DNA from: Mesostigma viride
Taxonomy: Eukaryota > Streptophyta > Mesostigmatophyceae > Mesostigmatales > Mesostigmataceae
Length of the DNA: 64,000 nt
Assembly (NCBI GenBank): GCA_009746045.1
Contig: RPFO01000041.1
Span: 7,910,613-7,974,612, forward strand
Reading direction: 5' to 3'
This document shows positions 31,912-42,350 of the stretch, in pieces. Positions within the stretch are counted from its first letter, which is position 1, and every line of letters begins with the position of its first letter. Position numbers and translations under genes: made by a program. The notes below the pieces were generated by a model that saw only the letters and a program-made list of their open reading frames with translations, was not told the origin of the DNA and did not search any database.

Positions 31912-33640
31912 GTCCTCATTTGAGGACATAGTCCTCGTTTGAGACAGGGGGGGTCAGGGGCGTGGTTTTGGCGCCAAATTTGGTCCTAGGGTCACTTGGT
32001 GGGTTTTGGCGCGAAACTGGGATAGGTACTGAGCGCGCCAAGCCCCTGGGGTCGACAGGGGTCGACCGTACCTGGAAAATATGAGGCGACGAAAAGTACC
32101 TACAACAGCAAGAACATCGCAATGCAATCGAGTGTTTTGTCGAGTGGCGGCTATGGGGTCGTGCCAGTTCCGAGGCTTGCCTGAATGTTATAGGGCATTA
32201 TTTTGCCCCGGACGAAGACAGCATTTTAGATCGTCATCTAGTGATTTCGAAGATGCTATTCTTCACGTGCAGGTGCTTTGTATATGTCGAAAATTTTGTT
32301 CATGAACGGATTTTGGCACTGTTGAAGAAAATCTGAGAGCTACGTAGATCGCATGATAGGTCAGTTCGCAGTTCGGTTTTACAATTTCTTTTTCCGCCCA
32401 GGCGCTGCGGATATCGCGAGTATGGGTTATGGTACGCTTCTGGGCTTATGGGCGACATGGGGAGAAGAGGGACCTGGGCAGTTGCATGCGTCAAAGAGTC
32501 TCTATTTTTTCGTCGTGATGTCGCAGTCGCGCCTGGCGAAAACCAGGGCGAGCGCGAGCCATATTTTTCTTTTGCCGCAAGGCTGGGTGCTTCCCACGCG
32601 TCACCGTCCTTGAATATATATTTCTTGAGCTGGCCCGCGCAGCTGGCGGCCTGGGCGCACGTCAAGAACAAGGTTCCGACTGTCATTCTCAACCGCATCG
32701 TTCTAAGTAAGCGTGTTAAGCGGATTGTAACCTGTAACTCCCGCAGACGTGATAATTCCGGTTGCTTTCAATGCCCAACTTCGTGTTTTTGATTACGTTA
32801 ATGTCCGGGCAATAACGGAAGTTTGCTGGGCAGTACTTTCTTTTCCCGTTGCGTCACTGAAAAGGTAAACGGCCTTGCGTTATCAAAACAGCAGCAATTA
32901 GATGTCGCTGTGCTTAATTGCGATGTGGTAGTTTGATTCAACACATATACTGCCTTGTTGCTGAGAAGTTTTTCAAGGCTTGCTGGTATGTTGCCCATAT
33001 GTTTCTAATGCTTCAACTCATGTCCAAGTGATCAAGACTGGCTTGGAAACTTGAGCTTGTCATGTTTACATTGTGCTTGTGCTACAACTTGTGCCTCTTT
33101 GCAGTATATGTTTTATATATAATGTAAGGGTTCAGCATCATTGTTTAGCACCGTGGTGGCAGCCGAGCCTCTACTAACGATCATGGACCTAACCTTGGCA
33201 AGTATTTGCTTCATATTTCACTCTTTGGACTGAGCTAGCTTTACACCTGCTGTTTGGCCTGCACCATGGTCCCTGGCTGCCAGTTACATTTTGTGCCCCC
33301 CCCTGGCAGGCTGCAGGGTCTATGGCTGCGAGGGTGTAACATAGACATGTTCTGGGCACCCTGGGTGCATTTTCAGGACCAGCCATGACCTGGCCATGCC
33401 TTCTTTCTTGGCATATTGTTGACTTGAGTGCTTTTTGGTCACTCGCGTAGCGACCCCCCTGCATTTATTAATCGTAAACAATTATACAATGAGCATATTT
33501 CATGGATGTTAAGCATTGCAACTCTTGAACATATCATAAATGAACATGGTTCCATACCGTACCCATGGATTTGTTGACATGTGTTAGTTATTACAAATGG
33601 TATCCATGCTTAAAAATGTCCTCATTTGAGGACATTTTCT
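31912..33640 (+). mobile_element. Element B, 1.7-kb element with palindromic ends
   Basis: The palindrome GTCCTCATTTGAGGAC lies at about 31914-31929 and 33617-33632. A variant copy (GTCCTCGTTTGAGAC) lies just inside the left end. After it come GGGGTCGACAGGGGTCGAC, CTGGAAAATA and GAAAAGTACCT in the order seen in element A, read there on the minus strand. No coding frame is convincing. Length and plan match element A, while the palindrome sequence differs. Confidence 0.65.
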
Positions 33641-33690
33641 TGGTGATTAGACAATAGGTATGCTGAGAACCGAAAATATTGCTCTGCTCC

Positions 33691-34307
33691 AGTTGTGAGG
33701 GTGAGAATGCCACGAATTCCGCCATGGTTCTTGCAGGAAGTTGCCTTTATTAATAACAAGGAAACACAGACGTAAGTCACGTCACTTCCAAGACTGCACG
33801 CAGCACAGACGACAGGGTCGCAGTGCCAAGAGAACGTGCACGCAAGAACTAGCGTCCCGGTGTGACCAAGTCACTCATATAGCTTGCTAGGGACGCGTCC
33901 AAGTATTCAGCTGAACTGTCACAGCTGAACTGTCAATCAATTGATTACACAGACTCTGGCACGCCTTTGGCGCGCAGATCTATCAATTGTCCATACGGCT
34001 AGTCCTGTGGACCTATCCGTACACTAGTCAGCATCAATTGTCTCATAGGTCCTGGCGCGCTACAGTGCGCCTACCTATCAATTGACCATCAAGTCCTGTA
34101 CAAGTCCTGTCAACGTCCTGCGGACTATCAAAGTGACACTTGTACATCCTGTGTCCGTACGCGCCCACAGTGGCGCGCCGGGTACTGTCGGCACAGCCTA
34201 GGAAACGTCATAACTTTTACGTTCCTTAACCAAATGAGGCGTTCAAGGTGCCGTTGGAAAGAGCGTAACAATCTCTATCCATCTAACGTAAATCCTTTAC
34301 GTTAACT
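33691..34307 (-). repeat. Element 4 3' LTR
   Basis: Direct repeat of 40905-41521, starting AGTTGTGAGG and ending CGTTAACT on the plus strand. Several TATCAATTG motifs lie inside. Confidence 0.95.
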
Positions 34308-35257
34308 CCAATCCCTTCTTTTCTTTAGGGATCACATCCCCTGCCAGGGACCCTTGAAGTAGCTTGAAATGTCCTTCACTCCAGCTTGAAGCTTGAACAG
34401 ATGTCTTTAATGGCCAATGCCATTCCCCCAGCCCTTTCTTTTAAGGAACTGGAAAAGAAACAGATCTGCCACAGGGAAAACCATTTCATGAGAAATGGAT
34501 AAAAACCTATGGAAGTGGCATTACAGAGTACCACCAGATATTAGAAGCACACAAAATTAAATACATACAGGTTAATTCTATGAGGTCTTCTCCAGGAATT
34601 AATCCCATCACCTCGGTAGAGCCTCCAGTACAATGACCTTCTGGCGGTGAGTTACATTAATCCCAGATACTAATCCCATAAAACCCAGTACATATTCAAT
34701 ATAAGTACAATAAATCCATGACAATTAAAATACCACTTGACAAAGTAAGGCGTATTACAATAGTTTGCCTGTCATTCTCTCAACAGGGGTCTATTGGCGC
34801 CCGTCTTACGGCGCCCGTCTACTTGCCAGATGGTAAACTGCCACAGCAAACAAATGACAAAATGAAACACATAGGCAACAATTAAATCCTGCCCTGGGGA
34901 ACTAGGGAAGTCTGAACAGGCAAACACCTGAACAGGCCAGCTTGTAGAAACATAATACCAGGGAATCGAACCCCGCCCTATAAACCCCAGAATAAAGGTT
35001 CCCAGACCATTGTGAGAAGTATGTACAAATATACATTTCTTTTAAAATAGAATACATGGTCTGTAATGGACCTGTCAACCTTGTGTAGTCAACAGCATGA
35101 ACCCCAGCCAAAACCTGGCTGTATCCTGATTAAAATCAGAGTGAGTGTACCATGGTCCATGAGCCTTAGTACAGACTAAAATACAGGTATTATGCCAGTC
35201 ACAATGCTGACACTACCACACAATCTGCTCTCCAATGCCCTATAACCATGCACCAGC
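34308..35257 (-). other. Element 4 3' untranslated region
   Basis: About 950 bp between the RNase H stop and the 3' LTR. No frame was recognised. Confidence 0.6.
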
Positions 35258-36001
35258 TTAGACAGCTTGCTGAGATGGGTCCATCAGAGACTGAAGAACC
35301 TTGTATTGCACTGCTGCCTTCTGCACTAGCTTGGTCAAAGCATCAGCAGGATTGTCAACCCCAGGGATATGCTCAATATTGGCCAAGGAGGACAACTCCT
35401 TAAGAAGGAGATAATCCAAGTCCCTACTTCTGGCCATCTGCCTGTGCACAAACTGCACCATCCCCATGGAGTCTGTTTTTAGAAGAGTGGTAACCTGAAG
35501 TGGCCAAGGAGTGTTAGAAGTCATCTGATGAAGCAACTCCTTCAGATAAAGGCTTGTGTGAATGCCTTCACAAATAGCCCTGCATTCTGCCACATCACTG
35601 CTGACAGCCACCCGTTTGTGCAGGCGACTAAACCAGCTCACCAAACTCCCCAGGCCTTCCTGTCTGAGCACAAAGAGCCCTGCAGCCCTGCCCCTGACCT
35701 TGGAGACCTGCCTGCTGTCCATTGAGCTATCCACATACAGCTCCATGCAAATGGGTTGTGATAAATCCACTGCAGACAACAGAATGCCAGATGAAGCCCT
35801 GACCTGATCAGCCACCTTGGCAGACCCTAGCTCCACCAGCATGTCATCAGGCAACCTGGCTATGACCATAAGGTCTGGCCTGGAAATGCCTGCCACCCAA
35901 GCAACCATGCCCCTCACCATGGGACACAGTGCCTGTGTGATGGTTGGAGGAAGCTTGCTAATGAGGGTCTCTTGATAATCATTGCCCCCCACCAGCAGCA
36001 T
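35258..36001 (-). CDS. Element 4 RT end and RNase H
   Basis: The 247-residue frame starts in the RT connection region. RNase H of Copia type follows with LYVDSSMDSRQV, SWFSRLHKRVAVSSDVAECR, LLKTDSMGMVQF and NPADALTKLV. It overlaps the upstream frame near 35.98 kb, where one base is gained or lost. Confidence 0.85.
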   Translation of the reverse strand: MLLVGGNDYQETLISKLPPTITQALCPMVRGMVAWVAGISRPDLMVIARLPDDMLVELGSAKVADQVRASSGILLSAVDLSQPICMELYVDSSMDSRQVSKVRGRAAGLFVLRQEGLGSLVSWFSRLHKRVAVSSDVAECRAICEGIHTSLYLKELLHQMTSNTPWPLQVTTLLKTDSMGMVQFVHRQMARSRDLDYLLLKELSSLANIEHIPGVDNPADALTKLVQKAAVQYKVLQSLMDPSQQAV

Positions 36002-36450
36002 ACGCCACTCCCCCCCTTCTTCACCAGTGTGGCCTCCATGCCCACAAACAGCAGAGGCTCATTCTCCACCTGCCATTGCTCCCTACCCAGAGGAAACTTG
36101 GACTTAATGATGGAGATCAGCTCCTTAAGCCACGACGTGGGAGCTATCAGATGTAGGTCATCCCCGTGCAGCGAAGCATACACTGGCAGGCCTTCCCATT
36201 GCCCCAGAAACAGACAGGGGTCTACAGGAGAGACCTTCAAGTTGCAATGCTCCTTCAGGAAACGGTTGAGAGTCTCCCTCCAGATTATTGGACTTGACCT
36301 CAGGCCCTCCAGGCCCTTGAGGATTTTAAGGAACTCCGTGTGGATGTCCCTTTTCCATACAGCAGGCACCCTAACATAGAAAGGCGTCTTGCCCTCCCAC
36401 TTTTCCTGTGCCACATCTGCATCCCCTCCAGAAATGCCCTCTTGAAGTCT
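35914..36450 (-). CDS. Element 4 RT palm segment
   Basis: From DADVAQEKWEGKTPFYV the frame runs through GLEGLRSSPIIWRETLNRFL to the catalytic box YASLHGDDLHLIAP. HGDD replaces the usual YVDD, as in element 3. The frame is linked to its neighbours by single-base shifts at about 36.42 and 35.98 kb. Confidence 0.75.
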   Translation of the reverse strand, partial: RLQEGISGGDADVAQEKWEGKTPFYVRVPAVWKRDIHTEFLKILKGLEGLRSSPIIWRETLNRFLKEHCNLKVSPVDPCLFLGQWEGLPVYASLHGDDLHLIAPTSWLKELISIIKSKFPLGREQWQVENEPLLFVGMEATLVKKGGSGVCCWWGAMIIKRPSLASFLQPSHRHCVPW

Positions 36451-37040
36451 ATCACCACTGAGCCATAGTCCAAGCCCTTGTTGAGAAGGCCTAGAAAGAC
36501 ACACAGCAGCAGCCTCCAAGTATCATGCAGCATGCCAGGGGTATACAACTCCTCAGCAGTGCACTCACCAGTACCCTTGAACTCATTCAGCACTGGCCTG
36601 ACATGTGGTACCTTGACCCCGTCCACCTCCTTCATCTTGATGACAAACTTGAGCTTGAGTAGACGTCGTGCAGGAGGCAGGTCATTGACAGGTTCCACGC
36701 ATTTCTTGGAGATCCAGTCCTCCCCAGATTTAATCAGACCCAGTGTGACCTGGGGACACATAATGGGAGAGGACATGAGCTTCACCAGGCCTTGGTAGTT
36801 GATAGGGCTGTGTCCAGCAAGTGAGTGAGGACCAATGCCCAAACTGCTTGGATGACTAGCAGCTGGCAGTATGAGGTCATCAACCAAGGGCTCCTGCCCC
36901 TGGCACACTTGCACACGCTTAACCGTCCTGGTTACTGCACGTGATAGGTGAGTGGTCCTGAAATTAATCAGTGGGACCTGACCAGCCCCTTCCTTAGTCA
37001 GGAGAGAGGACGTGATCACTACCCATCCTGGCATAGGAAA
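36420..37040 (-). CDS. Element 4 RT N-terminal segment
   Basis: The segment starts right after the protease-like domain (PGWVVI...). It holds PPARRLLKLKFVIKMKEVDG, VPHVRPVLNEFKGTGEC, EELYTPGMLHDTWRLLL and the first catalytic Asp motif VVIDFKRAFLEG, the counterpart of Copia LDVKTAFL. It changes frame at about 36.42 kb. Confidence 0.75.
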
Positions 37041-38692
37041 TTCTGCCCCAGAAGAGCAGGTCCTTGATAGCCCTCCAAGACACAAAAAGCAGTGTCCTGT
37101 CCAAGGATAGGAATGAATACCTCACCCAGTACCTTCACGTGTACCCCGCCACTGAAGTCAGACACAAACTGATAGCTGGGTTCAGACATGCTGTACCCTG
37201 CTGCAGCCCTGGTCCCAATGATGGAAACCTGAGAATTAGTGTCTACCTCTAAGGCAGTGTCCAGCCCCAGATTGCCATGCCACCTGAGCTTGGCTACCTT
37301 GGGCTGCTTCTTGGCCCTTTGTAGAGCCCCAATCAATCCAGCCAAACTTGTCCCCCTGGGCTTGGTTAGTGCCTTGGGCTTGACAGTTGACTCCCCAGCT
37401 GTTGACCTTGCAGCCTGTTCAACAAGTACCTCTGCAACCTGGCCAGGGCTGACAGATTCCCCTGCAACAGATGTGGTCGTTGCGTCAGTGATGTCACCTG
37501 GGACCTGAAAATCCTGCAGATCCTGTGAGCCTTGTGCCTGACTGCCCTCATTCATCAGGTTAGGCTTGACATATGACCAACTCAGCCGGTGTACATGCTT
37601 TGGTTCGTCCTCCATGCTGACCAAGCATGCGTGGCTAGCTTCATCAACCTGGGTAACCACCCCAGGACTCCAGCTACCACGTTTGCCATAAAGGCTAGGT
37701 TCCTTCCAAGCTAGGACCTTCTGACCCACTTGTGGCTCCAGCATCTTCCAACCCCGGTCCTTCTCCCTCAGCTTGGCAAAGGTGACATGTGCAGCATGTT
37801 TCCAGCCCTCCAGCACATGTGGTGGGCACAGGCCATGATATAGACCCATTGGGCTGACAGCAACTCCATCATAGTAGAAGTTAACCCTGCTGTTCAGCTG
37901 CTGCTCCACGTTCCTCAGCCATGCACTCCTGACAAGTGCAGGTGCAGACAAGGGTACCCAGTCTTCAGAGATGATCAATTTCTTGACCTCCTGGATTGCC
38001 CTCTCGATAGCACCCTGCTGCCCATGAGCCTCCCTAGGTGTAACCAGCAACTCAGGAAGGGTAGGATCACCCTTGAGATGCTGAAACTGCATGTCCACCT
38101 GGATCCTTGTGGTAGGAAACTTGGCTCTTACATTCTGCAGGGCAGCCAGCAAGTACCTGTTCTTCATAGAAGGTAAATGCTCCAGCACCTTGTATTTCGT
38201 GTACCTGTCCACGCACACCAACAGTTGCATGCCCCTGATGTGTTGGATATCACACTGCAGATCACCAATGCTCTGAGGTAGAGCTTTGGCATGTGATTTC
38301 CTGGGCTTGTTGGAGGACAACTGGCACTTACACCGTGAGGCAGCTTGCTGACACGCCTTAAGAAGGGGTGCCCTGCCCATACGGAAGGCAAAGTTGTTTG
38401 ACAGAGAAGTGGCATGCCCAAACATGTTGTGGATTCGGGCACCCAACTCCTGGTACACAGAGGAAGCAGTCCCTGGCACAGTCAGGACTGTGCTGTCAGG
38501 TTGTCCAGCATCACCATGCTGACTTCCATCCTGTTCTGACTCAGAGCCTGAGTCACCCTGCTCATGCCCAACACCTGGACCGCCAGCAGGGACCACATGC
38601 ATACCACCAGAGGCCTTCACACCCCTCTGTGGTTGTACATTGGTTTCTCTCAAAATGAGAGGTCCACCCTCGTGCCCAGCACGAGGATGCAT
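37019..38692 (-). CDS. Element 4 integrase and protease-like domain
   Basis: The 557-residue frame opens with a variable linker. HNMFGHA and CQQAASRCKCQL give the HHCC region. The core has LQCDIQHIRG, IQVDMQFQHL and QGAIERAIQE (D, D, E). KRGSWSPGVVTQV lies in the tail. LAGLIGALQRAKKQPKVAKL precedes the retropepsin-like segment VDTNSQVSIIG, FSGGVHVKVLGEV and ALLGQNFL. The ALQRAKK linker is shared with element 2. The protease lies after the integrase. The ATG at 38692 follows a TGA, but the gag frame stays open after its own TGA almost to this point. Confidence 0.85.
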   Translation of the reverse strand: MHPRAGHEGGPLILRETNVQPQRGVKASGGMHVVPAGGPGVGHEQGDSGSESEQDGSQHGDAGQPDSTVLTVPGTASSVYQELGARIHNMFGHATSLSNNFAFRMGRAPLLKACQQAASRCKCQLSSNKPRKSHAKALPQSIGDLQCDIQHIRGMQLLVCVDRYTKYKVLEHLPSMKNRYLLAALQNVRAKFPTTRIQVDMQFQHLKGDPTLPELLVTPREAHGQQGAIERAIQEVKKLIISEDWVPLSAPALVRSAWLRNVEQQLNSRVNFYYDGVAVSPMGLYHGLCPPHVLEGWKHAAHVTFAKLREKDRGWKMLEPQVGQKVLAWKEPSLYGKRGSWSPGVVTQVDEASHACLVSMEDEPKHVHRLSWSYVKPNLMNEGSQAQGSQDLQDFQVPGDITDATTTSVAGESVSPGQVAEVLVEQAARSTAGESTVKPKALTKPRGTSLAGLIGALQRAKKQPKVAKLRWHGNLGLDTALEVDTNSQVSIIGTRAAAGYSMSEPSYQFVSDFSGGVHVKVLGEVFIPILGQDTAFCVLEGYQGPALLGQNFLCQDG

Positions 38693-38880
38693 GGGTCAGA
38701 CATTCTTACAGCTGCATCAGCTGTCAAGGACGTCTTCATAGGAACCTGTACCTCTCCAGGTGACCTGGGGCCACACTGAACCTGGAGATCACCCTCTTGT
38801 TGCCCAGATATAAAATCTGCATTGGAGCACCTGGCCTCCCCCTTGGGTGAATTAAGGTGTGTAGGGGTTGCCTCAGACAG

Positions 38881-39999
38881 TCACTGCTCCTTGTTGTCTT
38901 CTTGCTGACTGCCCTTTGAAGGCTGGCCTGCCTGGGACTTGTTGTTGTTCTTCTTCTTGTTGTTGTTGTTATTCTTGTTGCTGCCCTGGCCCTGGGACTT
39001 CTTGAAGCTGGGACACTCCTTCTTGATGTGCCCCCACCCCTTGCACAGGTAGCATTGTATCTTGGACTTGCCCTGGCCACTGCCCCCATTGTCAGACGCG
39101 TTGCCCTGCTTGGGCTGACCACCCACCCGCCTGAACACCGACTTGGAGTGTGACCTCCTGTCAGAATCAGGTGAATGATCTCCCTTGCGCTTGTTATGGT
39201 TGCCCCTACGCCCTCCTTGGCTTCGGTCAGCCTCAGACGTCTTGGAGCCACCCTGGGTACGCCCGCCTGCCTGGGTAGCCTTCACTGCTGGCACTCCACC
39301 CTCAAACAGCTCCTCTGCCTCGAGTGCTTGTTTAATGATGACCTTGTAGGCCTTCAGGGTAGAGTGTGGGGCACACATGACTTTTAAGGAGCCACGTGTC
39401 GCCTTATCCAGCCCAGAAACCTTGAGCCAGTTGGTTAGGGCTATGTTATCAGCGACATTAAAGCCGTGAGCCCTGCCCTCCTCAACCATCTTACAATAGT
39501 TGAGAAAGTTCTGGATCAGGTCCCCCTTGACCTCCCACCCTTGATACTTGTCCTGCCAATGGATGCCGACCTTCTTGCGTTGGTCTTCCAGCAGCTCCTT
39601 CAGCTCAGCCACGTACAGTGCCCAGGCCTTATTGGCCTTTTTGCACTCCCTGGTTAGGTCCTTAATCTGGTCAGTACACTTGCCAAAAGTGCTACTGCCT
39701 ATCCAGATTTGATAGTAATTTGTACCACCGTACAAGCTAGGGAACCCTTCCAATCCCTCCACAAACTCTTCAGCCTGCTTAGGCTTGGAGTCTGAGGTTA
39801 CAGGCTGCAACTGATTGACAATTAAAAGACCCTGTGTGGTAAGATCAAAGCCATGAATAGCTTGTGCATTATTATTATTGTGAGGAAGGTTGGTAATCTC
39901 TCCGGTAAGCCCCACGTCATCTACGTGAGCGGTTCCACTACCAGCACCCCCATTATTATTCCCACTGGCTGGACCCTTGCTACGGCGTCCCTCAGCCAT
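38881..39999 (-). CDS. Element 4 gag with CCHC zinc knuckle
   Basis: The 372-residue protein starts at the ATG at 39999. A helical capsid-like region spans about residues 60-240. A basic Gly/Arg/Lys-rich stretch follows, then one zinc knuckle CYLCKGWGHIKKEC and an Asn/Lys-rich tail. The stop is TGA in the context CAG TGA CTG. The frame after it stays open for about 190 bases. Confidence 0.85.
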   Translation of the reverse strand: MAEGRRSKGPASGNNNGGAGSGTAHVDDVGLTGEITNLPHNNNNAQAIHGFDLTTQGLLIVNQLQPVTSDSKPKQAEEFVEGLEGFPSLYGGTNYYQIWIGSSTFGKCTDQIKDLTRECKKANKAWALYVAELKELLEDQRKKVGIHWQDKYQGWEVKGDLIQNFLNYCKMVEEGRAHGFNVADNIALTNWLKVSGLDKATRGSLKVMCAPHSTLKAYKVIIKQALEAEELFEGGVPAVKATQAGGRTQGGSKTSEADRSQGGRRGNHNKRKGDHSPDSDRRSHSKSVFRRVGGQPKQGNASDNGGSGQGKSKIQCYLCKGWGHIKKECPSFKKSQGQGSNKNNNNNKKKNNNKSQAGQPSKGSQQEDNKEQ

Positions 40000-40169
40000 C
40001 CTGCACTACCAGCTATTCAAAGAACACCTTAACAAAGCAGCAGAAAATATGTACAAAATTTTTGTGTCGCCACTGCCGCCTGCGCCGGTGTCGCTGCCGC
40101 CCCGCGAATTGCCGCTGAAAATTCGACAAAAAAAATGTCGACGAGTACTGCAAAAGAAAATTAGGCCGA

Positions 40170-40880
40170 CTAGTAGTCAAGGCCCCTGAAGTCGCAGTAC
40201 GTGTATACGAACTCACGATCCTCCATATCCAGCTCCGGACCTGCACCGGTATGAATTAAAACCGGTGTGCTCCCCGCCGCGTAAGTTGCGACGCGCCGAC
40301 GCGCGACGAGGCGCAGAGGATGTGTAAAGATCGTCAATAATTCCCACCCCGCGGGAATCCACTCTCGCACAGAGGCGAGAAATGCCACCAGGTTAATTAA
40401 AACCTGGCGCTCACGACTGCGTACGCCGCGAGTGAGCAGCGATAGCAGCGCAAGATCCTGAAACAAATTTGTTGACACCGCCGGCGCGCCCCCCGTGCGT
40501 AGCGATGCCCAGTTTTGCAGGTTTCTCTGGTAACCGGTGAGTGAAGAGAGGACGTTGTCCAACTCCTCAATGGCAGTCGTGACTTCGGTCACCGACCGCA
40601 AACCTCCCCGCACCTGGACCGTAAATGTCGATAAAATGTTTCGAATCTGGTCCAACAGGTTGCGGATTGCCGGCACCAGTGCTGGCAAATCGGGGTCCTC
40701 GGGGTTATCCCCGAGCAATGGATGAGCTGCGCGCTGTTGACGATGAAGCTCGTCGAGCGAGATCGTAACTTCGTCGAGCAATTGCTGCCACGACGGCGCA
40801 GTCGGTCTTGACGAAGGACCAGCCGGCGGAGCGGCTATTTCCTCGTCATCGGGAATCCGGAATTCTTCAGAATTTGGCAT
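40170..40880 (-). CDS. Element 4 ORF1
   Basis: The ATG at 40880, 25 bp inside the 5' LTR, opens MPNSEEFRIPDDEEIAAPP. Long helical stretches follow (LLDEVTISLDELHRQQ, IRNLLDQIRNILSTF, VTTAIEELDNVLSSL, VLINLVAFLASV), and the protein ends DREFVYTYCDFRGLDY. No known domain was found. It ends 170 bp before gag. ORF1 of element 2 has the same place and helical character, so this is probably a shared accessory or capsid-related protein. Confidence 0.65.
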   Translation of the reverse strand: MPNSEEFRIPDDEEIAAPPAGPSSRPTAPSWQQLLDEVTISLDELHRQQRAAHPLLGDNPEDPDLPALVPAIRNLLDQIRNILSTFTVQVRGGLRSVTEVTTAIEELDNVLSSLTGYQRNLQNWASLRTGGAPAVSTNLFQDLALLSLLTRGVRSRERQVLINLVAFLASVREWIPAGWELLTIFTHPLRLVARRRVATYAAGSTPVLIHTGAGPELDMEDREFVYTYCDFRGLDY

Positions 40881-40904
40881 CTTTTTAACAGAGCGTGTAA
40901 TACG

Positions 40905-41521
40905 AGTTGTGAGGGTGAGAATGCCACGAATTCCGCCATGGTTCTTGCAGGAAGTTGCCTTTATTAATAACAAGGAAACACAGACGTAAGTCACGTCACT
41001 TCCAAGACTGCACGCAGCACAGACGACAGGGTCGCAGTGCCAAGAGAACGTGCACGCAAGAACTAGCGTCCCGGTGTGACCAAGTCACTCATATAGCTTG
41101 CTAGGGACGCGTCCAAGTATTCAGCTGAACTGTCACAGCTGAACTGTCAATCAATTGATTACACAGACTCTGGCACGCCTTTGGCGCGCAGATCTATCAA
41201 TTGTCCATACGGCTAGTCCTGTGGACCTATCCGTACACTAGTCAGCATCAATTGTCTCATAGGTCCTGGCGCGCTACAGCACGCCTACCTATCAATTGAC
41301 CATCAAGTCCTGTACAAGTCCTGTCAACGTCCTGCGGACTATCAAAGTGACACTTGTACATCCTGTGTCCGTACGCGCCCACAGTGGCGCGCCGGGTACT
41401 GTCGGCACAGCCTAGGAAACGTCATAACTTTTACGTTCCTTAACCAAATGAGGCGTTCAAGGTGCCGCTGGAAAGAGCGTAACAATCTCTATCCATCTAA
41501 CGTAAATCCTTTACGTTAACT
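40905..41521 (-). repeat. Element 4 5' LTR
   Basis: Direct repeat of 33691-34307 followed by GCTCC at 41522-41526. The sequence inside it on the minus strand is CGTATTACACGC, which does not start TGG, so the primer is not obvious. Confidence 0.95.
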
Positions 41522-41526
41522 GCTCC

Positions 41527-42350
41527 ATTTGTGACAGTGTTAAATTTCGGCAAGCTTGGCTGCTTGCAATCGACAGGAAATTGGTGACCCCGACAGCCAG
41601 ACGCGCAAGGGTTATAACTGCAGGTAGAACCCAAAATTTGTCGATAAGGAGTAATGGAAGGGCACGACCACCAGTCACTAGTATTCGCTTCACCGGACAC
41701 CTTTTTCAGCTTCCGGATAAAATTCAGCAAGAGCAGCGGCGATCAGATACTAAATATTGCGTTATTGGTTCGTACCGTACCCAGACAAAAATTGTACTAG
41801 TGACGCAATTGTACTAGGCGGAATGACAACTGCGCCCGGCAAATAAGTATTTATTGCTCCAACCCCACACCTAACTTGTTCCGGAGCTGTTCGAAGCGAA
41901 GAGCAATGGGAGGGATCGGACCCGAGCCAGATTTGAGTGCGGAACATGATGGCTGGCCTACCTCACTCCGAACATTAAGGTGGACCCGGGTTCGAATCCT
42001 GTCAGTGCTATTCGCTTCGAACAGTTCCGGAACGATTTTTTTTGTGGGGGTGGAGCAATAAATTCTCGACATGCAGAAACAAATGTCGAATAGATTGTGC
42101 AAAAAAATATCGAAATCCTTATCATTATTTAAATATACAGCATAAAATTATGTTGCAGTAAAAAATAACTGTTAATTGAAGGCCGCAAAAAATTATCAAC
42201 TACCCTTAAACTTGACCACAGAAAGATCTCGAAAAATATATACAATATATGCGGCCACCTTTTTACACCCTACTGAAGCCCCACTCTAAAGATATAATAC
42301 GAGCCGAAACTAGGGCGTCGTCTACCCGCAGCGAGACCCCAATTTCTTGT
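41527..42350. other. Non-coding stretch with 30-bp inverted repeats
   Basis: About 41877-41906 and 42007-42036 are inverted repeats with CGAACAG.TCCGGAAC. The loop contains GGTTCGAATCC, which matches a tRNA B box, but the arms of a full tRNA do not form. No gene was seen. Confidence 0.5.

Larger units (their letters stand above)
33691..41521 (-). mobile_element. Element 4, 7.8-kb LTR retrotransposon
   Basis: Two 617-bp LTRs (33691-34307 and 40905-41521) differ at only about three places. The target duplication GCTCC lies at 33686-33690 and 41522-41526. The minus-strand order is ORF1, gag, integrase, protease-like domain, RT, RNase H, then 0.95 kb of untranslated sequence. LTR ends are AGTT...AACT. 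Pol is split by three or more single-base shifts. Confidence 0.95.

Noticed and set aside
41970-42010. tRNA gene or SINE head
   Set aside because: GGTTCGAATCC fits a B box, but there is no matching A box and the T stem is poor.
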